Below are positions 54,453-64,000 of a DNA stretch of 64,000 nucleotides, in pieces. This stretch comes from Parapedobacter koreensis (GTDB lineage: Bacteria; Bacteroidota; Bacteroidia; Sphingobacteriales; Sphingobacteriaceae): positions 62,001 through 126,000 of the forward strand of contig NZ_FNZR01000004.1 of NCBI RefSeq assembly GCF_900109365.1, written 5' to 3'. The notes under the pieces are model-generated. The model had not been told where the DNA came from. It did no database searches and saw only the letters and a program-made list of their open reading frames with translations. The position numbers and the translations under genes were made by a program. The first letter of the stretch is position 1, and each line of letters starts with the position of its first letter.

Positions 54453-54986
54453 TTACATCCAATCTTTGATGCCGTGTACAATCGTTTCCACGATGTTTTC
54501 TACATCTAATCCCTTGCTGTAGTTAAAAATAAACAGGCCTATCAAAATCACGATGGCCAAGATAACCATCCGCTTGAATAGGTAAGCCACCAATAGGATG
54601 ACTGCTGGAATGAGGATGAGGTAGTACCAGTTGATGGCAATCGGATTGAGCCCTTTGTCGTTTTTCAGCACATAATATAATCGGCCATGGGATCCTTGCT
54701 GGTTGCGGTGCTTGATGAATACAAAGGCTGATGATTCAATCGCATGCGGCGTAATGGCTACCCCTTCATTGAAGGATAACTCCTGCTTAAAGCCATTGAT
54801 GGTGAATTGATAAGTGCCCGAGATGGATTCCTTCGGATTTTCGTCCGCATCGGTGGCAATGATGGCAAGCTTACCGTTTTTTATCAGGTTCTCCTTGATG
54901 ATAAAATGATCAATATTGCCTTCTTGTTGCGCATGCAGCAGCAATGAAATAGACACGATCATCATGGAGCAAAAGAGTTTTCGCAT
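54453..54986 (-). CDS. Exported protein with C-terminal membrane helices, unknown function
   Basis: A 177-residue protein: signal peptide (1-19, LLLHA), a periplasmic part with beta-rich character (about 25-115, SGTYQFTINGFKQELSFNEGVA), then two TM helices (about 120-137 and 141-158) and a short C-terminal end with Trp. I recognise no family. It faces the tamL gene across the inverted repeat and diverges from the gluconate kinase gene. Confidence 0.65.
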   Translation of the reverse strand: MRKLFCSMMIVSISLLLHAQQEGNIDHFIIKENLIKNGKLAIIATDADENPKESISGTYQFTINGFKQELSFNEGVAITPHAIESSAFVFIKHRNQQGSHGRLYYVLKNDKGLNPIAINWYYLILIPAVILLVAYLFKRMVILAIVILIGLFIFNYSKGLDVENIVETIVHGIKDWM

Positions 54987-55049
54987 GCTTTCTGCTGAAT
55001 ATTGGATGGTGCAATGTTAAGGAAAAAACGGAAAAGTTAGGTATTTTTC

Positions 55050-55057
55050 TATATTTG
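55050..55057 (+). promoter_or_regulatory. Candidate -7 box of the gluconate operon
   Basis: Exact TATATTTG (TAnnTTTG) 51 bases upstream of the kinase ATG. I find no TTTG at the expected -33 position, so only half of the consensus is present. Confidence 0.35.
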
Positions 55058-55108
55058 TGGACACGAATGTACTTTGCTTCATTTTTCCAATTATAGCTTG
55101 CAACATTA

Positions 55109-56608
55109 ATGGATTATATCATTGGCGTGGATATCGGCACTTCGGGCACCAAGGCGGTTGCATTCAGCACGGGTGGCGAAGTAATTGCCGAGCACCGTAT
55201 AACCTATTCCATCTTGAACCCACAACCCGGCTATTTCGAACAGGATCCCGAAACGCTTTTTACGGCCGTCGTGCAATCCATCTCGGGGGTAGTACAGGCG
55301 GTAGGCGATGCGTTTGCTGAGAGCCGTGTGTTAGGCGTGGGGTTTAGTAGTGCTATGCATGGCCTTATCGTGATGGATGAGGGGAATAGGCTACTGACAA
55401 ATTGCATCATCTGGGCCGACACGCGGAGCGAGGCATTTGCAACCCAACTGAAGGCAACAGCTACTGGTCTTGATATTTACCTAAAGACCGGAACACCCAT
55501 TCACCCGATGGCGCCACTGAGCAAGCTGGGATGGATGCGCGAACACCTTCCTGCCGTCTTTAATCGGGCATCGAAATTTATATCCATCAAGGAATATGTG
55601 TTCTTTAAGCTCTTTGGCTGTTATGTGGTGGACGAGTCCATCGCTTCCGCCACGGGCCTCCTCGATATTGAACAGTTGGATTGGTATGCACCGGCTTTAG
55701 CGTTGGTGGGTGTTTCCGCGACGCAACTGTCTGCACTTGTGCCTATTACGCATACGTTGGTTGGCTTGGATAAACAAGCCGCTGCGGACATGTGCCTTCC
55801 GGTGGATACACCGTTTACCGTGGGCGGAAGTGACGGCTGCCTCGCCAATTTGGGGGCACATGCGGTCATGCCGGGAGATGCGGCAGTGACTATTGGCACG
55901 AGCGGTGCTATCCGGATGATGTCCGGCTTGCCTAAAACCGATCGGCAGGCACGCACATTCAGCTACGTGCTGACCAAGGACTTGTTTGTACTGGGAGGTG
56001 CAGTAAATAACGGCGGTGTGGTATTGCGCTGGTATAACGACAATTTTGGCTCCACGGGGAAAGCCGAAGAAGAAGGGTATCAACGGCTTGCTGAAGAGGC
56101 TGCTACCGTTGCGGCAGGGGCCGAAGGGCTTGTTTTTTTGCCCTACCTGACCGGTGAGCGTGCACCCCATTGGGATGCCAATGCCAAAGGACTGTTTTTC
56201 GGGGTACAGCTGCACCACCGCAAAGCCCACTTCACGCGGGCGGTATTTGAGGGGATTGTATATGGCGTCTATAGCGTAGGGAAGGTGCTGGAGGAAATCG
56301 CAGGGCCTATCCACGTCATCCATGCCAACGGGGGCTTCGCCCGCTCGTCCTGGTGGGTACAGCTGCTGGCTGATGTGTTTAATAAGCCGGTGCTTGTGAA
56401 AGAAAACGTAGAGGGCGCAGCCAAGGGCGCATTTATCGTTGCCCTGAAAGCGCTGGGAATGATTGCCGATTTCAAGGATATCATGGAAGATACGGTCATC
56501 GCTAGTTATCAGCCGGACCTTCGTAACCATCAGCGCTACCAGGAAAATTTCAACCTGTTTGAACGACTATACAGCAGGGTCAAAGATGAATTTTTGTCAC
56601 TCACATAA
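55109..56608 (+). CDS. FGGY-family carbohydrate kinase, probable gluconokinase
   Basis: A 499-residue FGGY kinase. N-terminal ATP site IGVDIGTSGTKAVAFST (5-21), the WADTRS motif, the catalytic-base region VGGSDGCLAN, VTIGTSGAIR and the C-terminal LTGERAPHWDANAKG. The family covers xylulose, gluconate and glycerol kinases. The gluconate-type permease gene 17 bp downstream makes gluconate the best substrate (D-gluconate + ATP to 6-phosphogluconate). No 6-phosphogluconate dehydratase or regulator is next to it. Confidence 0.85.
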   Translation: MDYIIGVDIGTSGTKAVAFSTGGEVIAEHRITYSILNPQPGYFEQDPETLFTAVVQSISGVVQAVGDAFAESRVLGVGFSSAMHGLIVMDEGNRLLTNCIIWADTRSEAFATQLKATATGLDIYLKTGTPIHPMAPLSKLGWMREHLPAVFNRASKFISIKEYVFFKLFGCYVVDESIASATGLLDIEQLDWYAPALALVGVSATQLSALVPITHTLVGLDKQAAADMCLPVDTPFTVGGSDGCLANLGAHAVMPGDAAVTIGTSGAIRMMSGLPKTDRQARTFSYVLTKDLFVLGGAVNNGGVVLRWYNDNFGSTGKAEEEGYQRLAEEAATVAAGAEGLVFLPYLTGERAPHWDANAKGLFFGVQLHHRKAHFTRAVFEGIVYGVYSVGKVLEEIAGPIHVIHANGGFARSSWWVQLLADVFNKPVLVKENVEGAAKGAFIVALKALGMIADFKDIMEDTVIASYQPDLRNHQRYQENFNLFERLYSRVKDEFLSLT

Positions 56609-56625
56609 TTAAACCAATTTGAACT

Positions 56626-57945
56626 ATGGTGCCTATTCTTATTGTTGTAGCCGGTGTGTTGTTGCTCTTGTTGCTCGTTATTGTGTTGAAGCTCAGTGCT
56701 TTTTTTTCACTTATTATCACGTCATTGGCCGTGGGTATTGCACTGGGGATGCCCATTTCGGATGTGATTGGCTCCATAGAGCGCGGAATGGGAAGCACCT
56801 TGGGTTCATTGACGATGATCTTGGGATTCGGGGTGATGCTGGGCAAACTCATCGCAGATGGCGGTGGTGTACATCGGATTTCAACCGGACTGATTCGTAC
56901 GTTTGGAATGAAAAATGTGCAATGGGCCGTTGTACTTATCGGCTTTGCCGTAGGTATTCCCATGTTTTACAATGTCGGTTTTGTCATTTTGGTGCCCTTT
57001 GTTTTTGCGATTGCGGCCCAAACCGGACTGCCGCTTATTTATGTGGGGTTGCCGATGCTGGCCTCGCTATCGGTGACGCATGGTTATTTGCCCCCTCATC
57101 CGGGGCCTACGGCTATCGGTACGTTGTATAACGCAGATATGGGGCTTACGCTGATTTATGGAATCGTTGTTGCGATTCCGGCAGTCATCCTTGGGGGGGT
57201 ACTTTTTTCATGGACATTGAAAGGTATCCGGCCCAATCCGCCTGCGCAGTTTATGCAGGTGGATATGCCGGCAGATGAAGCGGTTCCGGGGTTTTGGGTT
57301 AGCCTATTGACCGGGTTGTTGCCGGTATTGCTCATCGCGCTTGCATCAGGCCTGTCATTTGTGCTTCCTGCCGGATCGGATGCAGCTACCGCTGTGACTT
57401 TCGTTGGCAATCCCATTATTGCCTTGTTGATTTCGGTATTTGTAGCCATCTTTACAATGGGTATCGCCCGCGGAAAAACCATGAAGGCCGTGATGCTAAG
57501 CTTAGAGGATGCAGTGCGTAGCATTGCCATGATTTTGTTTATCATCGGTGCTGCTGGTTCGTTTAAGGAAGTATTGGTAGATAGCGGCGTGGGCGATCAT
57601 ATTGCAACCTGGGCAAGTGATCTTTCCTTTTCGCCTTTGATATTGGTGTGGGCCATTGCGGCAGCCATCCGTGTAGCGCTTGGCTCCGCAACGGTAGCAG
57701 GCTTGATGGCCGGAGGCATAGCATTGCCACTCATTGAATCTACGCAGGTGAGCGCTGAATTGATGGTCTTGGCGACAGGTGCAGGCTCGCTGATGTTCTC
57801 CCATGTCAATGACACGGGCTTTTGGATGTTTAAAGAATATTTTGGCCTAAGTATCCGTGACACCATCTTATCGTGGTCCTTGATGGAAAGCATTGTCTCC
57901 ATCGTTGGGCTCATTGGTGTATTGCTGTTAGATATTTATATTTAA
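56626..57945 (+). CDS. gntP: GntP-family gluconate/H+ symporter
   Basis: A 439-residue inner-membrane transporter with about 12-14 TM segments. Typical features are GMGSTLGSLTMILGFGVMLGKLIADGGG, the YVGLPMLASLSVTHGYLPPHPGPTAI region (HGYLPPHPG is a hallmark of GntP) and HVNDTGFWMFKEYFG near the end. It follows the FGGY kinase gene by 17 bp; together they would import gluconate and phosphorylate it. The gene ends the operon; 150 bp separate it from the efflux operon. Confidence 0.93.
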   Translation: MVPILIVVAGVLLLLLLVIVLKLSAFFSLIITSLAVGIALGMPISDVIGSIERGMGSTLGSLTMILGFGVMLGKLIADGGGVHRISTGLIRTFGMKNVQWAVVLIGFAVGIPMFYNVGFVILVPFVFAIAAQTGLPLIYVGLPMLASLSVTHGYLPPHPGPTAIGTLYNADMGLTLIYGIVVAIPAVILGGVLFSWTLKGIRPNPPAQFMQVDMPADEAVPGFWVSLLTGLLPVLLIALASGLSFVLPAGSDAATAVTFVGNPIIALLISVFVAIFTMGIARGKTMKAVMLSLEDAVRSIAMILFIIGAAGSFKEVLVDSGVGDHIATWASDLSFSPLILVWAIAAAIRVALGSATVAGLMAGGIALPLIESTQVSAELMVLATGAGSLMFSHVNDTGFWMFKEYFGLSIRDTILSWSLMESIVSIVGLIGVLLLDIYI

Positions 57946-58098
57946 CCCGATAGCCTGTACAGCCTGTCCATTCCGTAAAAAAAGTGATACAGCTATAAAA
58001 TACTTAATGTTTGCCGTAGTTTTGACGGATAAAAAGATGTAAATTTATGTCTTTTTGAGGTAGGGCGTGAGCCTACACCAATATTTTCAGATACTAAA

Positions 58099-59157
58099 AT
58101 GAAGAAAAAATACCTATATATTGCGATAGCTATCGTTGCTGTGGCCTTTGTAAGTTATCGTTTGACCCGAAGTGACAAAGCAAGGATAGCGCCACCGGAA
58201 TCGACAGAGGGAGGAAGTCCAATGGAAGTCAATGGCATCATCGTGACACCCCGGGAGTTTGCCAATATCATTACCCTATCGGGATCTATCGAGGCTAACG
58301 AACAGGTGCAAATACGCTGTGAAGTACCCGGTATCGTGAGAAACCTAGCCTTCCGTGAAGGGTCGATGGTGCAGAAAGGCCAACTGCTGCTCCGTATAGA
58401 TGACTCCGAATTGCAGGCACAGCTGACACAGGCGCAGAGCCGTGAAAAGTTGGCTGAAGACAATGAAAACCGTGCCCGTTTGTTATTGGAAAAAGAAGCC
58501 ATCAGCCAGCAAGAGTATGACGTGGCGCATGCGGATTACGAATCGGCTAAAGCCCAAACTGCGTTAATTCGCGCTCAGATAGCAAAAACAGCCATACATG
58601 CCCCCTTCAGTGGTAAGATAGGCCTCCGTTCAATTTCCGAAGGTGAGTACCTTACTCCAACCACTGTGGTGGCCAGTTTAATGAGTATCAATCCGGTTAA
58701 GATTTTATTTTCCGTCCCTGAGAAATACAGTAGCCAAATCCATGTAGGCCAAGGATTGAAATTCAGCGTCAGTGGATCAGAAACGATGTATTACGCGGAA
58801 ATTTATGCCATTGAGCCGGGTGTGGATGCCGCAACGCGGACCATCAGTATTCGGGCGCTGGCCGAAAACCCCAATGAGCAGCTTTTCCCCGGTTCGTTTG
58901 CACGCATAGAACTGTCGTTGAGCCGTATGGAAAATGCCGTGTTGATACCTACTGAAGCCATTATACCGATTCAGAATGGCAAACAGGTGTTTTTGTATAA
59001 GAATGATACCGCTAGGGCTGCCCAAGTAGAGGCGGAGAACCGTACGCAGAGCGATGTATTGGTAAACAAGGGTGTAGTTGTAGGAGATACCGTACTGATA
59101 TCGGGTATTATGTCGCTCAAAGACGGTATGCCTGTGCGTGTCAAAATTGTTGAATAA
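58099..59157 (+). CDS. RND efflux periplasmic adaptor (HlyD family)
   Basis: A 352-residue membrane-fusion protein. A single N-terminal TM/anchor (about 5-22) is followed by a barrel-sandwich/lipoyl domain split by a coiled-coil hairpin (LRIDDSELQAQLTQAQSREKLAEDN...KAQTALIRAQIAKTAIHAPFSGKIGLRS) and a beta-barrel (VKILFSVPEKYSSQI) with membrane-proximal domain. No lipobox; it is anchored by its N-terminal helix. It links the pump at 59176 to the outer-membrane channel at 62308. The three genes form one operon with gaps of 18 and 21 bp. Confidence 0.94.
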   Translation: MKKKYLYIAIAIVAVAFVSYRLTRSDKARIAPPESTEGGSPMEVNGIIVTPREFANIITLSGSIEANEQVQIRCEVPGIVRNLAFREGSMVQKGQLLLRIDDSELQAQLTQAQSREKLAEDNENRARLLLEKEAISQQEYDVAHADYESAKAQTALIRAQIAKTAIHAPFSGKIGLRSISEGEYLTPTTVVASLMSINPVKILFSVPEKYSSQIHVGQGLKFSVSGSETMYYAEIYAIEPGVDAATRTISIRALAENPNEQLFPGSFARIELSLSRMENAVLIPTEAIIPIQNGKQVFLYKNDTARAAQVEAENRTQSDVLVNKGVVVGDTVLISGIMSLKDGMPVRVKIVE

Positions 59158-59175
59158 GATTTAAACGGAAAAGAG

Positions 59176-62100
59176 ATGAGCTTGTCCACTACTAGTATCA
59201 AAAGGCCGGTTCTTACCATTGTAATGAACTTGATGCTCATTTTGTTTGGTGTAATTGGGTATACCTTTTTGGGTGTTCGTGAATTTCCATCGATAGATCC
59301 ACCGATTGTATCGGTGCGGACGAGCTACGCCGGAGCAAACCCGGATATCATCGAATCCCAAATCACGGAGCCCTTGGAGCGCGCCATCAATCAGATCGAC
59401 GGTATACGGAATATTTCTTCGTCGAGCAACCAAGGTTCAAGCAATGTCAACATTGAATTTGTATTGGGAAAGGATTTGGAGGAGGCAGCCAATGATGTGC
59501 GAGACAAGGTATCCCAAGCCATGCGTAGCCTGCCCCAGGATATCGATGCACCGCCTGTCGTATCTAAAGCGGATGCGGATTCGGAACCTATTGTGACGCT
59601 GACCATGCGAAGCGAAACACGTAATTCGCTGGACTTGAATGATATCGCAGATAATGTGGTGGCTCAGCGGCTACAGACCATTCCGGGTGTCAGCGCAGTG
59701 CAGATATGGGGGCAAAAGCGATATGCCATGCGCCTCTGGATAGATCCGATGCGTTTAGCGGCTTATGGTCTTACGCCGCTTGATGTGCGCAATGCACTCA
59801 ATCGGCAGAATGTAGAACTTCCCTCGGGGAAAATTACCGGGAAGAATACGGAATTGGCTATAAAAACGATTGGTAACTTAACGACGGAAGATGATTTCAA
59901 TAACCTCATTATCCGCTCGGAAGGCGACCGGATTATCCGTTTCAGCGATGTGGGGCAGGCTGTACTGGCCGCTGAAAATTTGGAAACGGATATCCGGGAA
60001 TCACTGACGCCGATGGTGGCCCTTGCTGTTATCCCGCAACCGGGAACCAACTACATCGAGATCGCGGAAGCATTCTACGCGCGCGTAGAGCAGCTTCGAA
60101 ACGAGGTGCCGGCAGACATCGAGTTGAATGTAGCCATCGACAATACACTATTTATCAAGAAGTCGGTCATGGAGGTAGCTGAAACCATCCTGATTGCCTT
60201 GGTATTGGTGGTCTTGATCATTTACCTCTTCTTTAGAAACTGGAGCATTGCCTTCAGGCCTTTAATCGATATTCCGGTGTCCCTTATTGCCACCTTCTTC
60301 ATCATGTATCTATGCGGGTTTTCGATCAACGTGCTCACGTTGCTAGCGATCGTACTGGCTACGGGTTTAGTGGTGGATGACGGCATTGTGGTGACCGAAA
60401 ATATCTATAAAAAGATTGAGGAGGGCATGTCGCCTATACAGGCGGCCATTAAGGGCGCCAATGAGATTTTCTTTGCCGTCATATCGATTTCTGTCACATT
60501 GGCTGCCGTGTTCTTACCGGTGATGTTCATGGAGGGATTTGTGGGGCGCTTATTCCGCGAATTTGGCGTGGTCATTGCTTCGGCTGTATTGATTTCTGCT
60601 TTCGTGGCGCTGACGCTAACACCCATGCTCAACGCTTACCTGATGCGCAGTGGTGGGCCAAAGCATTCTAAATTTTATCATTTTACCGAACCGTATTTTG
60701 TAAAAATGACTACGGGCTATGCCAATTCCCTGCGCCGTTTCATGCATGCGAAGTGGGTGAGTTTCCCCATCTTGGCGATATGTTTTGGTTTAATCGCATG
60801 GTTTTGGACAAATCTCCGGAAGGAGACAGCGCCTTATGAAGATAGGAGTTTGATCAGTGCTAATGTAACGGCACCGGAAGGGAGTTCGTTTGAGTATATG
60901 GATCGGTTCATGTTGGAATTGGCTCAGTTGGTGAATGATTCTGTGCCGGAGAAAATGGTGAATATTATAAATACGTCACCAGGATTTGGAGGTAGCGGTG
61001 CAACCAACAATGGCCGGATGCGTATCGGGCTGGTTCCACCGGATGAGCGGGAGCGTTCGCAGGAGGAGATTGTCGAAGCCTTGACACGGCAGACCCGGCG
61101 CTACACGGAGGCGCGTACCTTTGTATCACAACAACCCACGATTTCGGTAAACCGTCGGGGAGGGATGCCTATTCAATACATTATCCAGGCTGTCAATTTT
61201 CAGGCACTTGAAGAAAAAATGCCAGAATTCACGGCGAAAGCGATGGCCGATCCTACGTTTGTTAATGTGGACGTGAACCTAAAATTCAATAGACCAGAAC
61301 TCAACATCAGCATCGACCGTGAAAAGGCCCAAAGCCTTGGGGTATCGGTACTGGATGTGGCGCAAACCTTGCAATTATCACTCAGTGGCCAACGGTTTGC
61401 CTATTTCTTGATGAATGGCAAGCAATATCAGGTCATCGGGCAATTTATGGATCAAGACCGGAGTTCACCATTGGATCTCGCCAGCGTGAGCGTGCGCAGT
61501 ACAAATGGTGGTTTGGTGCAATTGGATAATTTGGTGACCATGGTGGAGCGCAGTAGCCCGCCACAGTTGTACCACAACAATCGATTTATGTCCGCTACGG
61601 TTTCGGCCTCATTGGCGCGGGGAAAAACAATCGATGATGGTATCAATGCTATGGATAGGATTGCCAGTGAAGTTTTAGACGATAGTTTTTCTACGGATTT
61701 GGGGGGCGAATCACGCGACTTTAAGGAAAGCAGCTCCAATACAGTGTTTGCTTTTGGCCTTGCGTTGTTATTGGTATACCTGATCTTGGCAGCGCAATTC
61801 GAAAGTTTTCTGGATCCATTCATCATTATCCTTACGGTACCGATGGCCGTGGCAGGTGCAATGCTATCACTCTGGATTACCGGCGAATCGTGGAATATTT
61901 TCAGCCAAATCGGTACGGTCATGCTCATTGGGCTAGTCACCAAAAATGGTATCCTCATCGTCGAGTTTGCCAACCAATTGAAGGAGCAGGGGAAACCGGT
62001 ACACCAAGCCATTTTAGAAGCTGCGGAAGCCCGTTTGCGTCCTATTTTGATGACCAGTTTAGCCATCGCATTGGGCGCACTGCCGATTGCAGTTGCATTC

Positions 62101-62286
62101 GGAGCGGCGGCAACCAGCCGTATCGGGATGGGTGTCGTGATTGTAGGGGGAACGCTTTTCTCCTTGGTACTTACACTGTATATTATTCCCGCAGTGTATG
62201 CGATGTGGTCTCGTGAACACAAAGGGAATCCCGAATTGGAAGAAGCCAAACGTATAGAAGAAGAAGTGATGGCTGGCGTGCATTAA
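59176..62286 (+). CDS. AcrB/HAE1-type RND efflux pump
   Basis: A 1036-residue proton-driven multidrug transporter. It has 12 TM helices in two halves of six, with two large periplasmic loops. The proton-relay residues are D401/D402 (GLVVDDGIVVTENI) in TM4 and K923 (LVTKNGILIVEFANQL) in TM10. The N-terminus SIKRPVLTIVMNLMLILFGVIGY and the motif REFPSIDPPIVSV are typical of the family. Probable substrates are hydrophobic drugs, dyes or bile-like compounds, by family; nothing in the sequence fixes the spectrum. Confidence 0.95.
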   Translation: MSLSTTSIKRPVLTIVMNLMLILFGVIGYTFLGVREFPSIDPPIVSVRTSYAGANPDIIESQITEPLERAINQIDGIRNISSSSNQGSSNVNIEFVLGKDLEEAANDVRDKVSQAMRSLPQDIDAPPVVSKADADSEPIVTLTMRSETRNSLDLNDIADNVVAQRLQTIPGVSAVQIWGQKRYAMRLWIDPMRLAAYGLTPLDVRNALNRQNVELPSGKITGKNTELAIKTIGNLTTEDDFNNLIIRSEGDRIIRFSDVGQAVLAAENLETDIRESLTPMVALAVIPQPGTNYIEIAEAFYARVEQLRNEVPADIELNVAIDNTLFIKKSVMEVAETILIALVLVVLIIYLFFRNWSIAFRPLIDIPVSLIATFFIMYLCGFSINVLTLLAIVLATGLVVDDGIVVTENIYKKIEEGMSPIQAAIKGANEIFFAVISISVTLAAVFLPVMFMEGFVGRLFREFGVVIASAVLISAFVALTLTPMLNAYLMRSGGPKHSKFYHFTEPYFVKMTTGYANSLRRFMHAKWVSFPILAICFGLIAWFWTNLRKETAPYEDRSLISANVTAPEGSSFEYMDRFMLELAQLVNDSVPEKMVNIINTSPGFGGSGATNNGRMRIGLVPPDERERSQEEIVEALTRQTRRYTEARTFVSQQPTISVNRRGGMPIQYIIQAVNFQALEEKMPEFTAKAMADPTFVNVDVNLKFNRPELNISIDREKAQSLGVSVLDVAQTLQLSLSGQRFAYFLMNGKQYQVIGQFMDQDRSSPLDLASVSVRSTNGGLVQLDNLVTMVERSSPPQLYHNNRFMSATVSASLARGKTIDDGINAMDRIASEVLDDSFSTDLGGESRDFKESSSNTVFAFGLALLLVYLILAAQFESFLDPFIIILTVPMAVAGAMLSLWITGESWNIFSQIGTVMLIGLVTKNGILIVEFANQLKEQGKPVHQAILEAAEARLRPILMTSLAIALGALPIAVAFGAAATSRIGMGVVIVGGTLFSLVLTLYIIPAVYAMWSREHKGNPELEEAKRIEEEVMAGVH

Positions 62287-62307
62287 CGTGGTCGGTGTGC
62301 ATTAATT

Positions 62308-63609
62308 ATGAAGAAACTTATTTATATTCTATTTGCTGTCATTCCTTATTTCGGAGTCGCTCAACCAGAACTTACCTTAGAAGAGGCCATTGTGCTTGCG
62401 TTGAACAACAACTATGATATTCGCTTAGTGGCGAAGGACGTAGCAATTGCAGAAAACAATGTCCATGTTGGAAATGCGGGTATGCTGCCTGTGGTCAGTG
62501 GCGACGTGTCGTCGAGCGCGAGTATCCAGAATACCGAGCAGACCTTATTGAGCGGGGAAACCCGATCGTTGCGGGGAGCCAAAAACCGATCCACGGCTTA
62601 TGGTGCCAGCCTTGACTGGACGATATTTGATGGATTGCAGATGTTTACCCGTTACGAACAGCTGAAGGAGCTGAAGGCATTAGGTGATGCCAACCTGAAG
62701 TCCGCCATCTTGACGACGGTATTTGATGTGATGAGTGCCTATTTTGATTTGGTGCAACAACAGCAGCTCATCAATGCTACCCAAACGGCGTTGGAGCTAT
62801 CGGCCTTTCGCTATCAAACAGCGGAGAACCGGTACCAGATTGGCCGTGCTTCGAAATTGGATGTGCTGGCGGCGAGTGTAGACATGAATACCGACACGAC
62901 GAACCTATTGAGGCAGCGTGATCAGTACCGGAGCACACAGATCCGGCTTAATGAATTGTTGGCACGTGACGTGAATATCGATTTTGGGGTGACGGATACC
63001 ATTATCATTGCTCATGATCTGAATTATGAAACGCTCGCGAGATGGGCAAAACAATTGAATCCAACCTTACAATCGGCCATCGTGAGCCATCGAATCAGCG
63101 AATTGGAACTGAAACGTGTGAAAGGCGAGCGTTACCCCGTGGTTAGCGTGTCATCGTCCTATACCCGTTCGCAATCCAGGGCGGCGCTTGGCTTTTCAAC
63201 CCGATCGCGAAACAATGGGTTTAACTACGGCATTGCGGCTTCGATGAATATCTTTAATGGGTTTATGCAACGCCGCAACGAACAAAATGCGGAGTTTTCT
63301 ATGGAGGCTGCAGAAATAGAGGTGGATAGGATAAGTAAAAATATAGAAGCGCAATTACTTGCTGCGTATCAAACTTATTTGATGAACCTGGAACTCGTGC
63401 GGCTTGAGGAAAGGAATAAGCTTATCGCGCAGGAAAACATGGACATCACGCTTGAGAAATTCAAACTGGGTAGCATCGCTCCCTTAGAGTTTCGCGAAGC
63501 ACAGCGTAATTTTGTGGATGCAAGCACACGGTATAGCACCGCCCAATTTCAAGCAAAACTGGCAGAAATAACACTCAACCAGATTGCGGGGACACTCAAA
63601 ACGGAGTAA
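62308..63609 (+). CDS. TolC-type outer-membrane efflux channel
   Basis: A 433-residue outer-membrane factor. Sec signal peptide (1-18, FGVAQ) followed by two repeats of the OEP domain: TLEEAIVLALNNNYDIRLVAKDV near the N-terminus and a second copy from about 230 (ETLARWAKQLNPTLQSAIVSHRISELELKRVKGERYPVVSVS). The long helices and the strand region fit the trimeric TolC tunnel. It completes the tripartite pump with the two upstream genes. Confidence 0.94.
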   Translation: MKKLIYILFAVIPYFGVAQPELTLEEAIVLALNNNYDIRLVAKDVAIAENNVHVGNAGMLPVVSGDVSSSASIQNTEQTLLSGETRSLRGAKNRSTAYGASLDWTIFDGLQMFTRYEQLKELKALGDANLKSAILTTVFDVMSAYFDLVQQQQLINATQTALELSAFRYQTAENRYQIGRASKLDVLAASVDMNTDTTNLLRQRDQYRSTQIRLNELLARDVNIDFGVTDTIIIAHDLNYETLARWAKQLNPTLQSAIVSHRISELELKRVKGERYPVVSVSSSYTRSQSRAALGFSTRSRNNGFNYGIAASMNIFNGFMQRRNEQNAEFSMEAAEIEVDRISKNIEAQLLAAYQTYLMNLELVRLEERNKLIAQENMDITLEKFKLGSIAPLEFREAQRNFVDASTRYSTAQFQAKLAEITLNQIAGTLKTE

Positions 63610-63698
63610 TACCTACGAAAATACTTGTAAAAAAAACCAATTTTAGCTAAGTTTGATATCCTGAAGAAAAGGAAGCTAACATATAACGGTTATATGGA

Positions 63699-64000
63699 AT
63701 GATATTAGTAGCAGATAGTGGTTCCTCGCAATCGGATTGGATATTGGCACTGCCTGATGGTAAGCGGCTGGCGTTTACAACCAAAGGATTGAATCCTTTT
63801 TTTGTGAATGAGAAGGATATCGCTAAAATCATCCAGAACGTGCCGGAAATTTTACCCTATGCAGACCGTGTAAGCGAAGTGTATTTTTTTGGGTCGGGGT
63901 GTACGAGCCCAGATAGGCGTGAAATGGTTTCCAATGCGTTGTCGCAACTTTTTCATCACGCGTTCATTTCGGTGGAAACCGATCTGGTCGGCGCAGCATA
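63699..64000 (+). CDS. BadF/BadG-type kinase, probable N-acetylglucosamine kinase (3' end outside window)
   Basis: I translated 100 codons from the ATG at 63699; the gene runs past base 64000. The start MILVADSGSSQSDWILAL is the phosphate-1 motif (DSGSSQSDW) of the BadF/BadG/BcrA ATPase family, to which the N-acetylglucosamine kinases belong. The following VYFFGSGCTSP (about 62-72) is another family hallmark. Such kinases phosphorylate amino sugars released in peptidoglycan recycling or chitin use. Substrate inferred by family only. Confidence 0.85.
   Translation, partial: MILVADSGSSQSDWILALPDGKRLAFTTKGLNPFFVNEKDIAKIIQNVPEILPYADRVSEVYFFGSGCTSPDRREMVSNALSQLFHHAFISVETDLVGAA

Noticed and set aside
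58021-58098. A TTTG/TAAATTTA promoter candidate upstream of the efflux operon
   Set aside because: Spacing of 15 or 26 bases is outside the usual range and the -7 box does not end in TTTG.
1-64000. CRISPR arrays, tRNA or rRNA genes, prophage or transposase genes
   Set aside because: None seen on reading both strands; no regularly spaced direct repeats, no cloverleaf-like segments recognised and no integrase or transposase motifs.

Overview
The window is chromosomal DNA from a Bacteroidota bacterium, most likely a Sphingobacteriaceae-type organism (Parapedobacter/Pedobacter-like). This is inferred from three SusC/SusD pairs, a GTPase-free surface-glycan locus with Wza/Wzc and WcaJ-type transferases, FtsX-type permeases beside a LytS/LytTR pair, a lipoprotein-type Omp85 (TamL) protein, start sites without strong Shine-Dalgarno sequences, and several TAnnTTTG-type promoter boxes. 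I see no tRNA, rRNA, CRISPR array, integrase or complete insertion sequence.

Layout. 1-13.4 kb (all minus strand) is an exopolysaccharide/capsule locus. In transcription order it holds a WcaJ-like initiating sugar transferase, an outer-membrane protein, a large lipoprotein, a second WcaJ-like transferase, a CpsB/YwqE tyrosine phosphatase, a Wza-type exporter, a Wzc-type tyrosine autokinase with a YG-repeat tail, a small beta-barrel protein, GDP-fucose synthase (fcl), an acyltransferase, and GDP-mannose dehydratase (gmd, cut by the window start). The last genes supply GDP-L-fucose to the polymer. 13.6-16.3 kb is the topoisomerase IV subunit A gene. 16.6-25.7 kb (plus) has two tandem SusC/SusD pairs that look like a duplication and have no degradative enzymes beside them. 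25.8-31.2 kb holds a small lipoprotein, a Gfo/Idh/MocA oxidoreductase, a three-gene PepSY membrane cassette and a stand-alone Ku gene. 31.2-38.6 kb (minus) has an epimerase, an SDR, a glycerophosphodiesterase and a third SusC/SusD pair.

38.8-46.2 kb is a signalling and membrane module: two large FtsX/MacB-type permeases (minus) diverge from a small secreted protein, a LytS-type histidine kinase and a LytTR response regulator (plus). The shared intergenic region carries paired repeats spaced 20 and 22 bp, suitable for a LytTR regulator. Then come a DUF5655-type protein and a DinB/YfiT protein.

47.3-50.9 kb is the most unusual region. A minus-strand operon encodes a membrane-anchored M23 peptidase, a bactofilin, an actin/ParM-fold ATPase and a second bactofilin. 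In the actin-like protein the phosphate-1 motif sits at the extreme C-terminus, after the phosphate-2 and adenosine motifs, so it appears circularly permuted; its phosphate-2 aspartate is also replaced. This looks like a cytoskeleton plus cell-wall-remodelling system that I do not recognise as described.

51-64 kb holds a TrmH-family rRNA methyltransferase diverging from tamL, a 140-bp inverted repeat between convergent genes, a small membrane protein, a gluconate kinase/permease pair, a tripartite RND efflux operon, and the start of a BadF/BadG-type N-acetylglucosamine kinase cut by the window end.
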